A stretch of DNA of 64,000 nucleotides from Brachypodium distachyon (Eukaryota; Streptophyta; Magnoliopsida; Poales; Poaceae), in assembly GCF_000005505.3 (NCBI RefSeq), contig NC_016134.3, positions 3,534,001-3,598,000 on the forward strand, written 5' to 3'. A model generated the notes under the pieces. That model had not been told where the DNA came from, did no database searches, and was given only the letters and a program-made list of their open reading frames with translations. Of the stretch, positions 43,501 to 56,354 are shown piece after piece; position 1 is the first letter of the stretch, and each line of letters starts with the position of its first letter. Both the position numbers and the translations under genes were made by a program.

Positions 43501-46500
43501 TGATAATGGTGGTACAAATGGACTCTACCCACCTTCCTACTATCCAGCATTCGAAAATTTGATAGCTGTCTGTTCCTATCAAAATCTGCAACCGAACCAT
43601 CACCAGCTTGTAAGGATGGTGCATCTGATGGAAGAACTCTCTGAACTGATAAAGGTAAAGGAAAGGAAGCGCAAAAACCCCTTTGCCAATATTGCCAAAT
43701 ACTGCTAGCCAACACCGACTGCATCAAGTTCAGATCAGCTTTAATAAGATTTGAACCAACACGATATGTTGGTACGGGCAGAATATGTTGAAATAGGTCA
43801 TAAGGACTCCGGCCTGCATATAATTCCAGGTATTAATGAGGAACCTTCACCAAGCACAATATATATGACGGGCATACATATGTATGCTAAAAACAAGTAC
43901 TCCCTCCGTCCCATATTAAGTGACTCAAATTTTCCCAGATACATGTAATACTTCATCACTTAATATGGGACGGAGGGAGTAACTAACAGGATATATTGGT
44001 TGCACATGAAACAACCTGAAACAGATGGCATTGCGCATTTTATGCGCTTTGACTTTCTCCAAGCATGATTCTCAGCATGCTGCCATTGGCATTCTTCATC
44101 GTTGCATTTTCCTCGTAGCTCAAAGAAGCAGAAGGGCCAGAAGGGGTCAATCCCACTTTGCACCATGTCCTTATCCCTTGGAGCTGTTGAGACCATCCTA
44201 AGATTCTCTTCAACACGGTCTTGTATCACAGATGGCCTTACTGCTGCTTCAGATGCTATATCACTGGTTACTAAGTCATTTCTATCATCCGAAGCCTCCT
44301 TACGAAAGCCATGAAATACCCACTTGATGTGTCTAGCAGCATTTTGTGGAGCTGAAGAAGGACAAATGAGATAATTCACACTTGATGGCACGAATGATTC
44401 TCCAAGAGAGGAAATGTTGTCCTCAAATCCACAATTGCCCACGGAATGTGCATTACTAGAATCAGATAGTCCAGACATCTTTTCAACACAATGAGCACCA
44501 TCATTTGCAAGCTCCATGTCCATTGTACCTACACAATACAGTATGGATCATTAATCCATCATGCAGAAGCGTGTGTGCAGTGCAGAAAGCATGCCATCTT
44601 TCGAAGACAGGCCACTACAAAATGTGTTAAACACACTTTAGTGGGTATTATAAGAAAGATGCGCATAACAAACAAATCATCAGCATATAGAACTTAGATC
44701 TAACTCAACTTTCTTAAGAGGTTGAAAACAAAGAAGAAAAATAGCAAAATCATTTTATAGAAATCAGATCGTATGGGCATTTGAAGAGGCTGAGCGCCTT
44801 ACCATAGTTAGCACAAAAATGTAGTTGATTATTGTTTGACTTAAGAACAAATGAGTATGATGACAATTGATCAACACATATGTAGGTCATTGCTAATTGG
44901 AGATCATATGGCAATAATAACATAATAGGAAATAGGAACAAGATTGACTAAGAGAATTTAGAAATGTGAACCTTCAGGATTTGTCATAACATTCTCATCC
45001 ACTTCCTGTAACTGAAGTCCAACATGTGCAGATTGTTTGCCTTGGTCAGTCTCCACTGTTTTTCCAACAACAAGTTCTTCAGGGACTTCTCCAGAGTTAT
45101 TCAGATATGGTTTCACCCCAAATCTTTTCACCAGTCTGGACCTCAAAGAAGCTTCTAAAAGCTCATAGTCCTGCGCACTATCAGTAGAAGCCTGTCTGTT
45201 TTCCTCCGCATATACATGTATAGTTTCTTCCATGTGATTCTCTGGATTTGAAGTGCATTCAGATCTAGGATGCTTAGAGGGGAACAGAAGATCATCCTCC
45301 GTGTAATGTGAAGGTGTACTGGTATCATGGGTATCATGGACAGTACTCACAAATTTTGGATCAGCAATGCTGGCTGCAAGCTCATCACAATAGCGTGAGC
45401 GTGCCTCATGCTTATCTACTGGCTGTGGGGGAGGTTCATCCAGGAAAGGACTGCTAGACCTACCACCCTGAAGCTCAGCCATCTGACAATCTGCATGAAA
45501 CGGAGAGTTGAGTACTGATGGCATTACATGGCCATGTTCAGCATTCTGAATATTTAAACATTGTCCCAAAGAAGAATTCCCTGCAATTAAACCATGGACT
45601 TGTGCAGAGCAAACCTCCCTTTTTCTACGAAGAATGGCACATCTCTCATTGGCCTCAATTAAAGCTCTTTGTGCTTTGCGGTATGCTCTGAGAGCTTCTC
45701 TTTCTTCAACTTCGCATTTCCGCCTATGCTCCTGAGCATCATCCAGTTCCCTTTCTTGGAGTTCCTCCACCTCTAGCAGAGAGAGCAGTGTTGTGTTCTG
45801 ACCTCCTATGCCTACATGGCCACTACGGTTCAAGGGATCGGCATTCTGCCAAAATAAGAGGGGACATTAACAAGTTACTCTTATGTAGATTATTGTTCAA
45901 ATGCATTTTCAGTGATAGCATGGAAGCTTCTACAAATTCAGCCGAAGCATTTTGAACTTTCGTTTAATACATGAACCTTGCGGGCAAAAAGTTTAAAAAA
46001 GGAAGACAGCCCAAGCTTTTCTAAACATTTTTAGAAGTAATTTACTAAATTTCATCAACTGATAAGATGTATGGTCCAATAAAACAATGAGAAACGACCA
46101 ATCTTCATGTGGAAGTGACAATGAGCGAAAAGATGTTTCGTACAATTTGCATTATACACATAAGCATAACAGATACTCCCTCCATCCCAGAAAAAATGTC
46201 GTACTAGTTTTTGTAGTTTTTCCCATAAAAAATGTCGTGTTAGCTTTGCTTAAATGCTGCATGCGAGCTATAGTCATTAAGCGGTGCTTTTCGCGAGGAG
46301 AATAGGCTGGCGCATGGAGCTCTGGCCATTAAGCACACTTGCATGCATGCATCCACTGCCATGCAGTGGGCAAGGCTTGAGCAGCGGAGCGCACCACCCA
46401 AAACCAGCACACCGGAGTGACTTGCGGGGCCACATAATTAATGATGATTTTGCTCAGTCCGCGCACACAGCTGGATCATTGGTATCCGGGATTATTCTTA

Positions 46501-49500
46501 TACGACGAATAAACTGGGAAGGAGGGAGTACATATCTAGTCAATTTTTCTTATGAATAAAATCCAGATGTATAAATGGTATAAATATCACTTATTACTTC
46601 AGTTATACCTACTAGGTAAGGAAAAAGGTGGCAAGCAGCCTACCATGTTCCTGACTTTCTGGCATATAAAAGAATTAAAACTGGTTAGGAATAGGGTTCC
46701 ACCTTATTATGCAGAGTTATATGTACAAAATTATTAAAGTATGACCAAGTTATATGAAAAACTCAACCATGAAATATATTTTCATAATATATTTATTTGG
46801 CATTATAGATGCTGATACTTTTTCCTATAAATTTAGTACTCCCTCCATTCCAAAACACAACTCATATAGATTTTTGTCATTGTTCCACAACACACCTCAT
46901 TTTTCTCTTGGTATCCGCACCCGGCCAATAACTACTCACATCCATTTACTATTAATCCAATATGAGTGGTCAGACACTATAAAGGAGAGCTGTCTTGGTC
47001 CAAGTGCACAAATCTATATAAGTTGTGTTTTGGAACGGAGGGAGTAAGACAAAAACCATAGTTATAATATGGAAAGGAGGAAGTAGTAATTTGAATTAGA
47101 GGAATCCATAATTCCACCTTTCTCAGGTGTTTTATGAGGAGTCTGCCAAATTCCTGATGTCTGACTTTGGGACTAGTGTTAAAAATGGAACCAAAACACT
47201 TTTAGTATGTAAATATAATGACAAACATCAATGAGGAGAGTATAGCATGAAAGTAATGCTGAACCAACCTCCATTCCAGGCTGCAACTGTGACCTCTCGT
47301 TTGACACAGTATCAACAGGCGGCAATTGTCGCCCATCCCACTTAGAAAACACATGGTCCTTTATATGATTCGATGACCTTTCAACATTGGCCTCTGCTCG
47401 GATAGAAGTAACAGGAACCAAAGAACTAGTATTTTCAATCACAGCTTGATCGCTAGTAAATGGTGGCCCTGCAGGCTTGCCATGATATTCAACTCTGGCA
47501 TGGTTGCCACCATCCTGTATAACCATGTGGTGACTCTTCGATGACATAAGATTCTCAGCAGTTCCACCATCCGAAGGTTCTATTGTGACTGCATGCTCTG
47601 TATCATTAACAGTACAATTCACAGTAATTCCATTTTCAATGTGATCCCTTCTTTCCAAGGATTGTAAATTGTTGTTTACCAATGAACTACCAGTTGGTAC
47701 CAGTGTTGGAAAATCACTGTGTGCTTGGTTGTTGGCAAACTGCTGAGTGAGCTTTACCCTTTTAACAGATCTGTCATCATGTCCAATCGCATCATCAAGG
47801 TGAACACATCCACCACTGTTGGAAGCTTTAAAGCCTATCTTCTCCAAGGGAGGCCTTGTCTGATCAGAGATGTCTGCATCCTTCACAAAACCAGGTGACA
47901 CGGGCCTCTTCTGAACTTTTAACTCATTTTCTCTAGCAGCAATTTTATGCCGCAACCTCTCCAACTTATGATCTGCTGAATTTACTCCTGCACCATTCCC
48001 ATCCTTCTGTGAAGACTTCAGATGAGCAGCTTGACGAATAGGTGGCTCTCTTCTGGAAAAGGTGGCACCTGAGCCCCTACCTGTGCCTGAGTTTCTGAGT
48101 GTGTGTGGATTGGCAGACCATTTTGTGGATCCTACGCTTGCAGCACGGGTCTTTTGTTGGTGTGCTTCCTCTCTCATAATTCTAGTTTGCAAACTAATCC
48201 CTGCTTTATGTGTAACTTGTGAGCTGGCTTTCCTGCCTTTACTTCCGTCTTGCTTTGACCCTCCAGAGTCGGCTCCACTATCATCGTCAGAGAAACTTAT
48301 CACAAGGTTATCACTTGAGACAGGCTTCAGCCAAGCAAGATTATGACTGGTGCCAGGTTTGAATTGTCCTTGATTCCCCCTCAACGCCTTCCTATAACTC
48401 GGAGCAATTGGTTTTTGAGGAAGAACATTTGAGAGGCTCAAACTACTAACGCCTGGTAAATCAAAGTAGAAGACAAGACAGTGAGAACAGTACAAGAAAA
48501 CATCCTTACAGGAAAGGAAACAACAGGACAATGAAAGAACACAACAATTGCACAAGAGGAGAATGCAAGCAGGTGCAAATAAATGTAACAGAACTTACTT
48601 TTAACAGGGAAACTTGCCGATGTCACTTTAGCAGCAGCCTGCGCATATTTCCCAGCATTGGATAGAGCTGTCCGCTTCAATTGCAGGGCCTGCTCACAAC
48701 AATTGAATAAATAAGATAAGCTATAAATGGCAGCCACAAAACGACATGAGAAGGTGATAACTGCAAAACAGGTACAAAGTACATTACATAAAAGGCAATT
48801 AGTGTGCAGGTATACCCAAGAAACTTCATAAGACCCACAGCATCAATTACAGTACCATCCTGCCCAAATCTACCACACCCACGTGGCAATAGCGACGGAA
48901 TGCACAACTGGCACCACTTAATTGCTCACGCAGCTTCAATTACGTAAACAGAACTGAAGGCAGATTTACGCGGTAACGGCAGAGGCTTCGGCGCTAGTGA
49001 CAGAACGCACAACTAACACCAATTACATGCCTGTACAGCTTCAATGAAGTACCAGAACATAAGGCAGGTTCCAGCGTAACGGCAGAGGCATTTTCAAATA
49101 GCAACGGAATGGATAAGGTGTACCAATTATCCCATACAGCTTCAATTAAGTAGCAGACAGCTCCAACCATAACCGCGGAGGTGCATCATGTCGCATCACA
49201 CTCTTGTCAAAACCCTACCCCTATGGATGAGGCCGTGATGAGCAGAGCAGCATCTATCTCATACGAAACCCCAATTGCTAGATCTCAGCGCACCGGCAAC
49301 CAGCCCATCCATAATACTACAACCAACCACGCACAGAGATAAACATCTGTCTCACAGCAAACCCCTACCCGTAGATGCTTATCGCAGTGTTGGAACTCCC
49401 GCAGGCTACTTCAATCCAGAGGTCAAACCCTAGGCGAGGCGAGTCAAAGGGAAAGCTACTACTACGGCCACGCAGCAGCAGCAGGTGACACTACTGCTGC

Positions 49501-49754
49501 AGTCCGACACGACTCCACCGAGGTGCGGGACGCCGCGCGCAAACTAGATCCGAGAGGGCGGAGAAGCAGCGACGGTCCGGGGCCGCGTGGGTTCTCACCT
49601 CGTCGTCGTCGGCGCCGGAGGAAACCTCGCCCTCCTCGCGCACCCTGGCCGCCATCCTCGCGGACGCCGTCGTCAGGGGAGGCGGAGGAGGGGGCGGAGA
49701 GGGGGACGTGGAGCTAGGGTTCGGCGCGGTGGCGGCGGGTCGCGGGCCCGACAT
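40546..49754 (-). CDS. ZFC3H1-type zinc-finger protein (nuclear RNA decay adaptor)
   Basis: Nine exons on the minus strand: 49754-49599, 48689-48599, 48452-47269, 45845-44972, 44528-44016, 43738-43533, 43102-43007, 42904-42779 and 42336-40546 (TAG); total about 1,678 residues, with phases consistent throughout. The N-terminus is Pro/Ser-rich and disordered, ending in REEGEVSSGADDDE. Middle exons hold FSDDDSGADSGG, RLRHKIAARENELK and a charged coiled coil (EVEELQERELDDAQEHRRKC). The C3H1 putative zinc finger is FWPFCFFELRGKCNDEECQW then QH (C-x8-C-x5-C-x3-H, in 44528-44016). The C-terminal half is helical, HAT/TPR-like (ELWLMYIN, VQYLWNQYADHAL, FKLWHAYLTVCK). Human ZFC3H1 links the exosome helicase MTR4 to polyadenylated nuclear RNA; the plant homologue presumably does the same. 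MITEs sit in two introns. Confidence 0.88.
43900..43979. mobile_element. Stowaway-like MITE in intron 5 of the ZFC3H1-type gene
   Basis: CTCCCTCCGTCCCATATTAAGTGA at the left is matched by its complement at the right (TCACTTAATATGGGACGGAG...), flanked by TA (43898-43899, 43980-43981). 80 bp. It ends only 36 bp from the exon donor at 44016. Confidence 0.92.
46176..46528. mobile_element. Stowaway-like MITE in intron 3 of the ZFC3H1-type gene
   Basis: Left CTCCCTCCATCCCAG, right end reverse-complemented CTCCCTCCTTCCCAG, flanked by TA (46174-46175, 46529-46530). 353 bp, non-coding. The inner AAAAAATGTCGT motif is repeated near the left end. Confidence 0.8.
46839..47044. mobile_element. Second Stowaway-like MITE in intron 3
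   Basis: Left CTCCCTCCATTCCAAAACAC, right reverse-complemented CTCCCTCCGTTCCAAAACAC, flanked by TA (46837-46838, 47045-47046). 206 bp. Internal sequence (CCAATAACTACTCACATCCATTTACT, TGCACAAATCTATATAAGTTGT) is related to the element at 54236-54424. Confidence 0.88.
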
Positions 49755-50236
49755 CGGAGGCGCGGGGGTTTGGGGAGCCGGTTTCGTTTTCCGCCGTGTT
49801 CTCCTCGCCTTTGTATTGTAGGGGGAGCCGCCACAGGAGTCGAGACTAGCAGAGAGAGAGAGATTGGGGGAGGAGGCTGTGACACACTGCGCAGTGGGCC
49901 CAGCTGGCGTGGGCCACGCGGAGTCTAAACGTGGGGGAAGCGTTTGCTAATTTGCTTGCTCCATTCGCTGCGATGGGAAAGCCGTCAGATTCTCTCTGGT
50001 AGCGGCCGTCGGATTCCCGGTGGACGGTCGGGATCCGAGCATCACGTCCAAATCAGGAACATTGGTTTCCACCACGTAATACCTGCTTTGTTTTGTTTGA
50101 TTGCAAAACACTGATGATTTGGCAGTGCCGAAACTGGCAGGCTGGTGAACTCTTTGGCCTGGTTTATGATTAATTTATAGCCAAGTTTGGTAATTGTGTT
50201 GGATTGATGCCCAAGCTGATGTTACCAAAACAATTG
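49755..50236. promoter_or_regulatory. Promoter region of the ZFC3H1-type gene
   Basis: GC-rich just upstream of the ATG at 49754, with a GA-run (49852-49862), no clear TATA box, as usual for housekeeping genes. Confidence 0.4.
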
Positions 50237-50240
50237 CTAT

Positions 50241-50461
50241 ACAAATATTTTTGGAAAAAAAGGTCTTGCTTGCTTGTTGTTCATTCTTTTGCCCAAAACA
50301 AATGCTATGTAGTACAAATATTTTTGGAAAAAGGTCTTGCTTGGGTGTTGTTCATTCTTTTGCCCAGATTGGCAAGGGAAATGTGGTACAAACATTTTTG
50401 GAAAAAGGTCTTACTTGCCTGTCGTTCATTCTTTTACCCAGATTGGTACGGGAAATGCAGT
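50241..50461. repeat. Three tandem copies of a 73-74-bp unit
   Basis: The unit contains ACAAATATTTTTGGAAAAAG, GTCTTGCTTG, TTGTTCATTCTTTTGCCCA and GGGAAATG. Copies begin near 50241, 50314 and 50388 and are about 85-90 percent alike. The array lies about 0.5-0.7 kb upstream of the ZFC3H1-type gene and 0.5 kb past the end of the EMC5 gene. Confidence 0.85.
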
Positions 50462-51007
50462 AGAAGTTAGCAGGTCATTGCCATGACACCATCCAAACAC
50501 AGGCCAAATTTTGGCATAAAAAAATTCGATAACATCATAGCTGGGCAGAAACCAAACACAAGGTACTGATACGATTGGCACCGGAAAAAAAAAAGAACAA
50601 TGGCAAAAGCAAAATTGAAGTATTGGTAGCGAAAGCAAAGGATTCAAATTATTCATGCGGTTACCACATTTTGGTAACAATTTTCATGCATCAAACAGAC
50701 AAGCTACACATGGCACTGATGGATGATGATGAACTTTATCAAAAGCTAAAATGGAGACTGATAATGTGCATGCATGCATTAATGATGAATTGATACAATT
50801 CACATAAAACTTGCATTACATCAGGCTGGGACAGAAGCTCAGAGCTAACCTTCATATAACATATGGAATGGTGTTACAAATTCTAGAGTTAAAAAGTAGA
50901 TAAGTTGTGGTCTGGTAAGGTTTCCCCTGCTTTAGCATGGGTGACACAAAAAGTATGGATGGATCGGTGAATTTTCGCTCATATCTTCAAAATCGGTGAA
51001 TAGTTGT

Positions 51008-53329
51008 TCATATCTTCAGCTTCAAGTCGGCGTCTGATGGCAGTGCCCTTCCGCGGTGGTTGAAGATCATGAAATCCATGTTTGCTGGGAGCGATACGAT
51101 CCTGTGATTGGCAAGACAGTGGATTAGGCACATAAAACAAGTATAATAGAAGTGGTTCCTCTCTATGCAGTGTATTATCACTGTGATTAAAACAGATAGA
51201 AAAGCTGTAGTGCAGGCTCAATCAACAGTCCATGATAACATAATATGGGTGCAAGGTGGCTGGTGGGTATTGGCCAAGTATTGGAGAGGAAAGTCATATT
51301 CTAGGAAGCAAAAAAAGGGAAGGATAGATTCCTATTCCAGATAGACCATCCACATAATTCAAAGTTCAGGTGACTTCCAGGTATACTATGGTAAAATTAG
51401 TAATTTGTGACAAAAAAAGCCTATCACAATGCCCAAAAAGGAAAAAAGAGTAACTGTCAAATAAACATACTTTCAGGGATTAAGTGACGCTAGAAAACAT
51501 CCCTAAATGACATCATACGCATAAAGGTCGAAATCAATGCAAATCAACTAATTTCCATAGCACGAACATCAACCGATTATAGGTTTAAAAACAGGTCCAT
51601 AGTATTTCTTACACTCATCAACCTAGAAGGTACTATCACTGCACCAAATTCACAAAATGAAAATACTAATAAATCAACAGCAGCATGAATATATTCCCAC
51701 CCTAACACTGTTATATGCCTATATCCCAAGGAAAATGCAAGGCAACCAGACTTTTCTCTTCAATTCACGTTTCAGAAGGTAACGTCACTGCAACAAATTC
51801 AAGGTGCTCAAACACTTGAGAATCAAGAGTCTATGCATGATATGATCACAACTCAGATTTATGAGTGACTCTTATATTTATGCTTGCCTGATTTTTGCAG
51901 TTTCAGAAATTCTGCATAATGCAGCCCTTTTGTCCTTTTCTTTTCCCACAGCGCAGTCAGTGGCGGATCTAGAATCGTGCAAAGGCTATGGCTAAACTAG
52001 GCTAAGTATGGAAGCCTGGGGATAATCGATTAATAGTTATTTCTTGCCAAATCACTACTACATGCTACATGTATTAAATGGCCCACGCCTAGGGCCCTGC
52101 GTGCAGTACCGTACGACACAGAATTGCAAGCACGATTGTGTGCATCTATCTCCGTCCAAGTAACCCATCTCACTTCCAGTGTTACTCTATGCCCTTATTA
52201 CGATAAAATCATGTTATTGAGGATGTCTGCAATGCAGGTTATCTTGTAACAGACTGTCTCTAGTTTCCTGTTCCACAATTTACCAAGCACAAAAGATAAA
52301 AGAAATCTACTCCTGACTTTCTAATCCTGTGTAACCTTCGAATACAATTTACAACTATCAGCCACGATACGACATCAAAAAACAACTTAAACTCAACACT
52401 GAGCTACAAATGGTGTTACCTATTCTCTTCGGAATGTGGGAGCACCGAAACAAACTTTGCTGGAACAGAGACACCTGCCCACATGCATAAGGCCAATCCC
52501 AGGAGCAACTGCATCATCACCTGCACAACAGAAATCACAAGTTACGCAAATGCAACAACACCCTGATGACTGAGACATAATCTGTTTTTTTCTTTCTGGG
52601 AATAACATGTCCGAAGTATTGAGCTAACAAACAGCTTCTTGTGGCACAAATAACCTAACTCGCAAACAATCATGCCTGAACATTTTATTATGTCGGCACT
52701 TTGGTATTACTATACAAACCATGGTCACGCCTACATAATTAAGAAGCCAACGTACGCAAAAATTATCACCCCAAGCCCAAGCTACCAAATATAGCACTTC
52801 AAAAGCAGTGGAAGGAAGTGCACTTACATCCACTGGAGGCCGCGAGAACTCCTCTTCCGTTATCTTCAGCACCGCACGATCTGAAAAAACGACACGCACA
52901 GACACACAAATCAGATCACAGAACCTAGCCACCAATGGCTCGCAGTTACAGGAAACCCAACAGCAAAGATATCGTCCAATTCGACCTCAGTTAGCCACAA
53001 ATCTCGAACAGTATCAACCCATCAGTCAAATTTTGAGTTGACCTAGATCTAGACCCTGACATGAGCAACAAAAAGAGAGCTCGAGAAGCAGGCTCTCGGC
53101 CGGTCGAGGATCTGAGCGCGCGGCGCCGATAACCAGTAAACCCTCAGATCGTCGGACACAAAATCAGAAACCGCACGAGGAAGAGGGACTCAAGCAGGAC
53201 CGGTCAAAGCGCGGGTGGTGAGGGGGTAGGTTAAGGAGGAGGAAGCGCGGCGTTACATTGGATGGTGGCGTAGGCGGCGTGGGCGAGGAGGGCGCCGCCG
53301 AGAACGCCGACGACGTAGCCGATCCCCAT
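51008..53329 (-). CDS. ER membrane protein complex subunit 5 / membrane magnesium transporter
   Basis: Four exons on the minus strand: 53329-53257, 52880-52828, 52520-52420 and 51101-51008 (TGA), total 106 residues, the usual length. Sequence in order: MGIGYVVGVLGGALLAHAAY (first membrane helix), ATIQYRAVLKITEEEFSRPP, VMMQLLLGLALCMWAGVSVP (second helix), AKFVSVLPHSEENR, then IVSLPANMDFMIFNHRGRAL and a short tail DADLKLKI. The Y-(K/R)-x-L-L-K-I-x-E-E-E-F-x-x-P-P core and the F-M-I-F-N-H-R-G motif are diagnostic of the MMGT/EMC5 family. In the ER membrane it is part of the EMC insertase for tail-anchored and multipass proteins; magnesium transport has also been proposed for the animal protein. 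Intron 3 is 1.3 kb. An open frame extends upstream of the ATG but has no support. Confidence 0.93.
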
Positions 53330-53937
53330 GACGAGGCGACGCGCGCTACTTCTCCGGCCGCCGTGTCCTTCCTGGCGCTTCCGCTGCGGCTGCTTCTCCG
53401 ATCCCGAATCCGGCTGCTCGATCCAATGTGCCGGGGTTCTGAACTTCTGATGCCGTCGTGCGCGCTGACATGTGGGGCAGGGTGCCTGAAGTCTGTGCTT
53501 TTGTCGAGAAGCAGATCTTTTCACCTCACCCGTCCCCATGTCTGACACGTCGGTCCCATGCTGGCAGTGGAAGCCAGGCGGAAGTGGCTTTATTTTTCTG
53601 GATATCATTTGAAAATATGCCGTTTTTACTTTCGACGATGAATTTTATGCGGTAACAAGGTGGGTTGAATCATGTTGATGCATGGGCATGAAGCAGACCG
53701 GAGAGCATCGACATGTTTTCGATCGTTGGCCGCAACCAGAAAGAACGTCTTTGTTTTTATTTATCCTTTTCGCCCGCTCATTTTTCATCTCTCCAGTCCA
53801 TGTGATGGCTCTCTCCCTTTGCTGGCACCTTTTCAGGTTTTAGTCCGTCCTATCTACGTAGGATCTAGTTATTATTTTTTCCGAAAAAAGGGATCTGGTT
53901 GTCATTTGAGCTATGACCAACATATATGCTCCCATTG
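53330..53937. other. Promoter region of the EMC5 gene and intergenic
   Basis: GC-rich near the gene, then ordinary AT-rich sequence; no gene seen. Confidence 0.4.
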
Positions 53938-54041
53938 TTTCATAGTTCTCGTCTCAAATTTGACCAAAAATGGTTGTATCTATTTTTAAAAATGACTAGA
54001 TACATGTAATATTTCGACAAAAATTATGGAACGGAAAAAGT
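53938..54041. mobile_element. Degenerate Stowaway-like MITE
   Basis: GCTCCCATTGTTTCATA at the left and TATGGAACGGAAAAAG at the right as imperfect inverted ends, next to TA. The inside matches the fragments at 18545 and 58755 (GTCTCAAATTTGACC, TATCTATTTTTAAAAA, TAGATACATGTAATATTTCG). Confidence 0.7.
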
Positions 54042-54235
54042 ACGGATATCAACTCTCTTTTTTCTTGGTAGGACACCCTCCCACTCAGTAACGTCGTGGA
54101 ACGCTTGCACCGCTGTGAGGATATGGAAACTATTGCTCCCTGCCGCTAAAGAGTCCATTTTTAATTCAATTTTTAAGTTTAACCCTGGTATCTTGGGTTT
54201 ACCGGGGATTATTCTACTATTTTTACTCACTCCAT

Positions 54236-54424
54236 TACATAAACAACTTTTTTTTATTTGTTCTCTTATATAGTTCATTTTTCATTGATTTCATTCCCTG
54301 CCAATAACTGTGTCCACACTCATTTACTCATAAATCAACTTGGTTTATCGACACTAGAAACGAGAGCTCATGTTGATTATAGTGCACAAATTTACATGAG
54401 TTGTTTTATATGGAATGGATGGAG
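54236..54424. mobile_element. Stowaway-like MITE
   Basis: CTCACTCCATTACATAAACAACT at the left, AGTTGTTTTATATGGAATGG at the right, flanked by TA (54234-54235, 54425-54426). Its interior (CCAATAACTGTGTCCACACTCATTTACT, GTGCACAAATTTACATGAGTTGT) is homologous to 46839-47044. Confidence 0.82.
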
Positions 54425-54426
54425 TA

Positions 54427-54820
54427 CCTTTTAGTGTTTGTTTTCTTTCCTTTGTGTTTTGTCGGGTTAATAGGTCCACGTGGCTTTTACCTCCATGGAC
54501 TTGCCACAAATTGGTGCCAAGTTAGGATCATTTTGTGGAAGTTACGAAGATGCAAAACTGTTAGGGCACTACATTGAAGATTCCACAATATGCTCGAATT
54601 GACGACCAAACACGTGGAGATTGTGGGCCTAGTTGATACGACCTCAATCGAGTTTGTATGCAAATTTGGCAACTGAAATGCTAAACATTGTGCCGGGACT
54701 AGAAGGTTTGCTGGCAACTTGTACAATCTTGCGTGATTATGATGACCGTACCATGATGCAAAAAACTCGCCATAACATCCCTGTGTCAACACCAATTTGT
54801 TCACATTTTGTTTCCTTGTA
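54427..54820. other. Intergenic, no gene seen
   Basis: Short open frames only, none with recognisable content. Confidence 0.4.
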
Positions 54821-54906
54821 CTCTCTCCGTTCCTAAATACTTGTCCACCTTGCAATCAAATGGTTTTTTCACTAAAACCATGACAAGTATTTAGGAACGG
54901 AGGGAG
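54821..54906. mobile_element. Stowaway-like MITE
   Basis: CTCTCTCCGTTCCTAAATACTTGTC at the left matches the complement of GACAAGTATTTAGGAACGGAG at the right, flanked by TA (54819-54820, 54907-54908). 86 bp. Confidence 0.92.
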
Positions 54907-54908
54907 TA

Positions 54909-56354
54909 TTTGAGAAGATAAGGAAGGTATTGGGAGAGTCTTATCCACCTTGCAAGCCTTTGGATCAAAGAGGAGAGGAAGATAAATGTAGGAGAGGGTC
55001 TGCTTGGTCTTTATATATCCATCTCGAAGACCTAACAGGCCCTAGGCCGAAATAATCAACATTCTCCATCAAGGTCATCACTCGCTAGTCACTACATCTT
55101 CGACACATGCGAGAAAAAAAAACACCTATTGGAGTCTCCACACATAGGCGAATATGTATGTATACACATGACACTGAAATTGACCAAATAAAGGGCTATA
55201 TAACGGAATGATAGCTTTGAAAATGAAATATTCTAGAAATGGCAGAATAACATAAACATACATAACACTGATATTGTCCAAATGGAGGGATATGCAACAG
55301 AAAAATAGGTTCGAAGTTATGTTAAAATGATAGAATGGCATGTATTTATGAACAAAAAATGAGTGCTACAGCCACTTGTATTCAGGGGTACGAAGTAGAT
55401 TGCAAGGGTCAATAAAGTGAGTATGTTGGTCTCATGTAGACAGTCATACTTTGGAAACTGAATGCTACTCCCTTAGTTTCAGTTTATTAATGTTGATGCC
55501 TATACCTAAGTCAAACCTTTTCAACTTTGACCGAGTTTGTAGATAGAATTGCCAAACATATGCATCACCAAACAAATGCAATATGAAAATATTCTTAGTG
55601 TTGGTGTGTTTTTCTGCAAACTCGGTCAAAGTAAATAAAAGTTGACTTAGGACAACCGCTAATGTACATCTTATTTAGAAACTCGGTCAGAGTAGCCATG
55701 TATGTGTTTGCAATTGTTGAGAAGGCCCTGTATTTCGATAACTGAGAAGTGAGCCCGACCTCACCAAATCCTGATGGGGAAAAGAAGAAGGAAAATATGG
55801 CATCTCCAGAACTTTGAGAAGATCTACACATGGACATGTTTGAAGTGTGGAATAACTTGCAATATTTTGTACCCACGATGTGGAATGGAAACAAATTTCA
55901 TGCAAAAAAAGATATCGGTATTTTGGACCTTTTCTACTTGTCTTATTTTCAGCAGGGCAGAAAAACCAAAGTGTACCTGAAATTACGTAAGCACTTGGCA
56001 ACTCTTATATAGTTCAGCGATCATATTACAAAGTAGCATTAACTGCTTTCATCAGAAAATATATATCTGTATGATACCGATGCAAGAAAGATAGTAGTAT
56101 TAAAGCAGAAAGTTTAAAACAGATATCTGATATAAGTGCTAATTGCAGTCGGGAAAGTTATTCGAAACATGTAGGGATTTATTTGAACCACTAGATTGTA
56201 TTATGTGAAAAGGAAAATAGTTACACCCAAATGGAACTATCATTCTCAACAGGTAAAATGAGCCGAACGAATTTATTTAGCACAAGGTACATAATTGCAG
56301 GATCCAAAAGAAATTCCCAAAGAGGTTCTCATACTCAGCACTTGGCCCAAGCCA
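54909..56354. other. Intergenic, MITE-like remnants
   Basis: 55468-55690 contains CTCCCTTAGTTTCAGTTTATTAATG...GACCGAGTTTG and a reverse-oriented ACTCGGTCAAAGT...TTGACTTAGGACA, which look like the two halves of a decayed miniature element. The rest shows no gene; 56200-56354 is 3' flank of the HS1-type gene. Confidence 0.4.

Noticed and set aside
53231..53608. 100-residue N-terminal extension of EMC5
   Set aside because: The family protein starts at MG(I/L)G(Y/F)VVGV; the extension is basic, low-complexity and upstream of the expected start.
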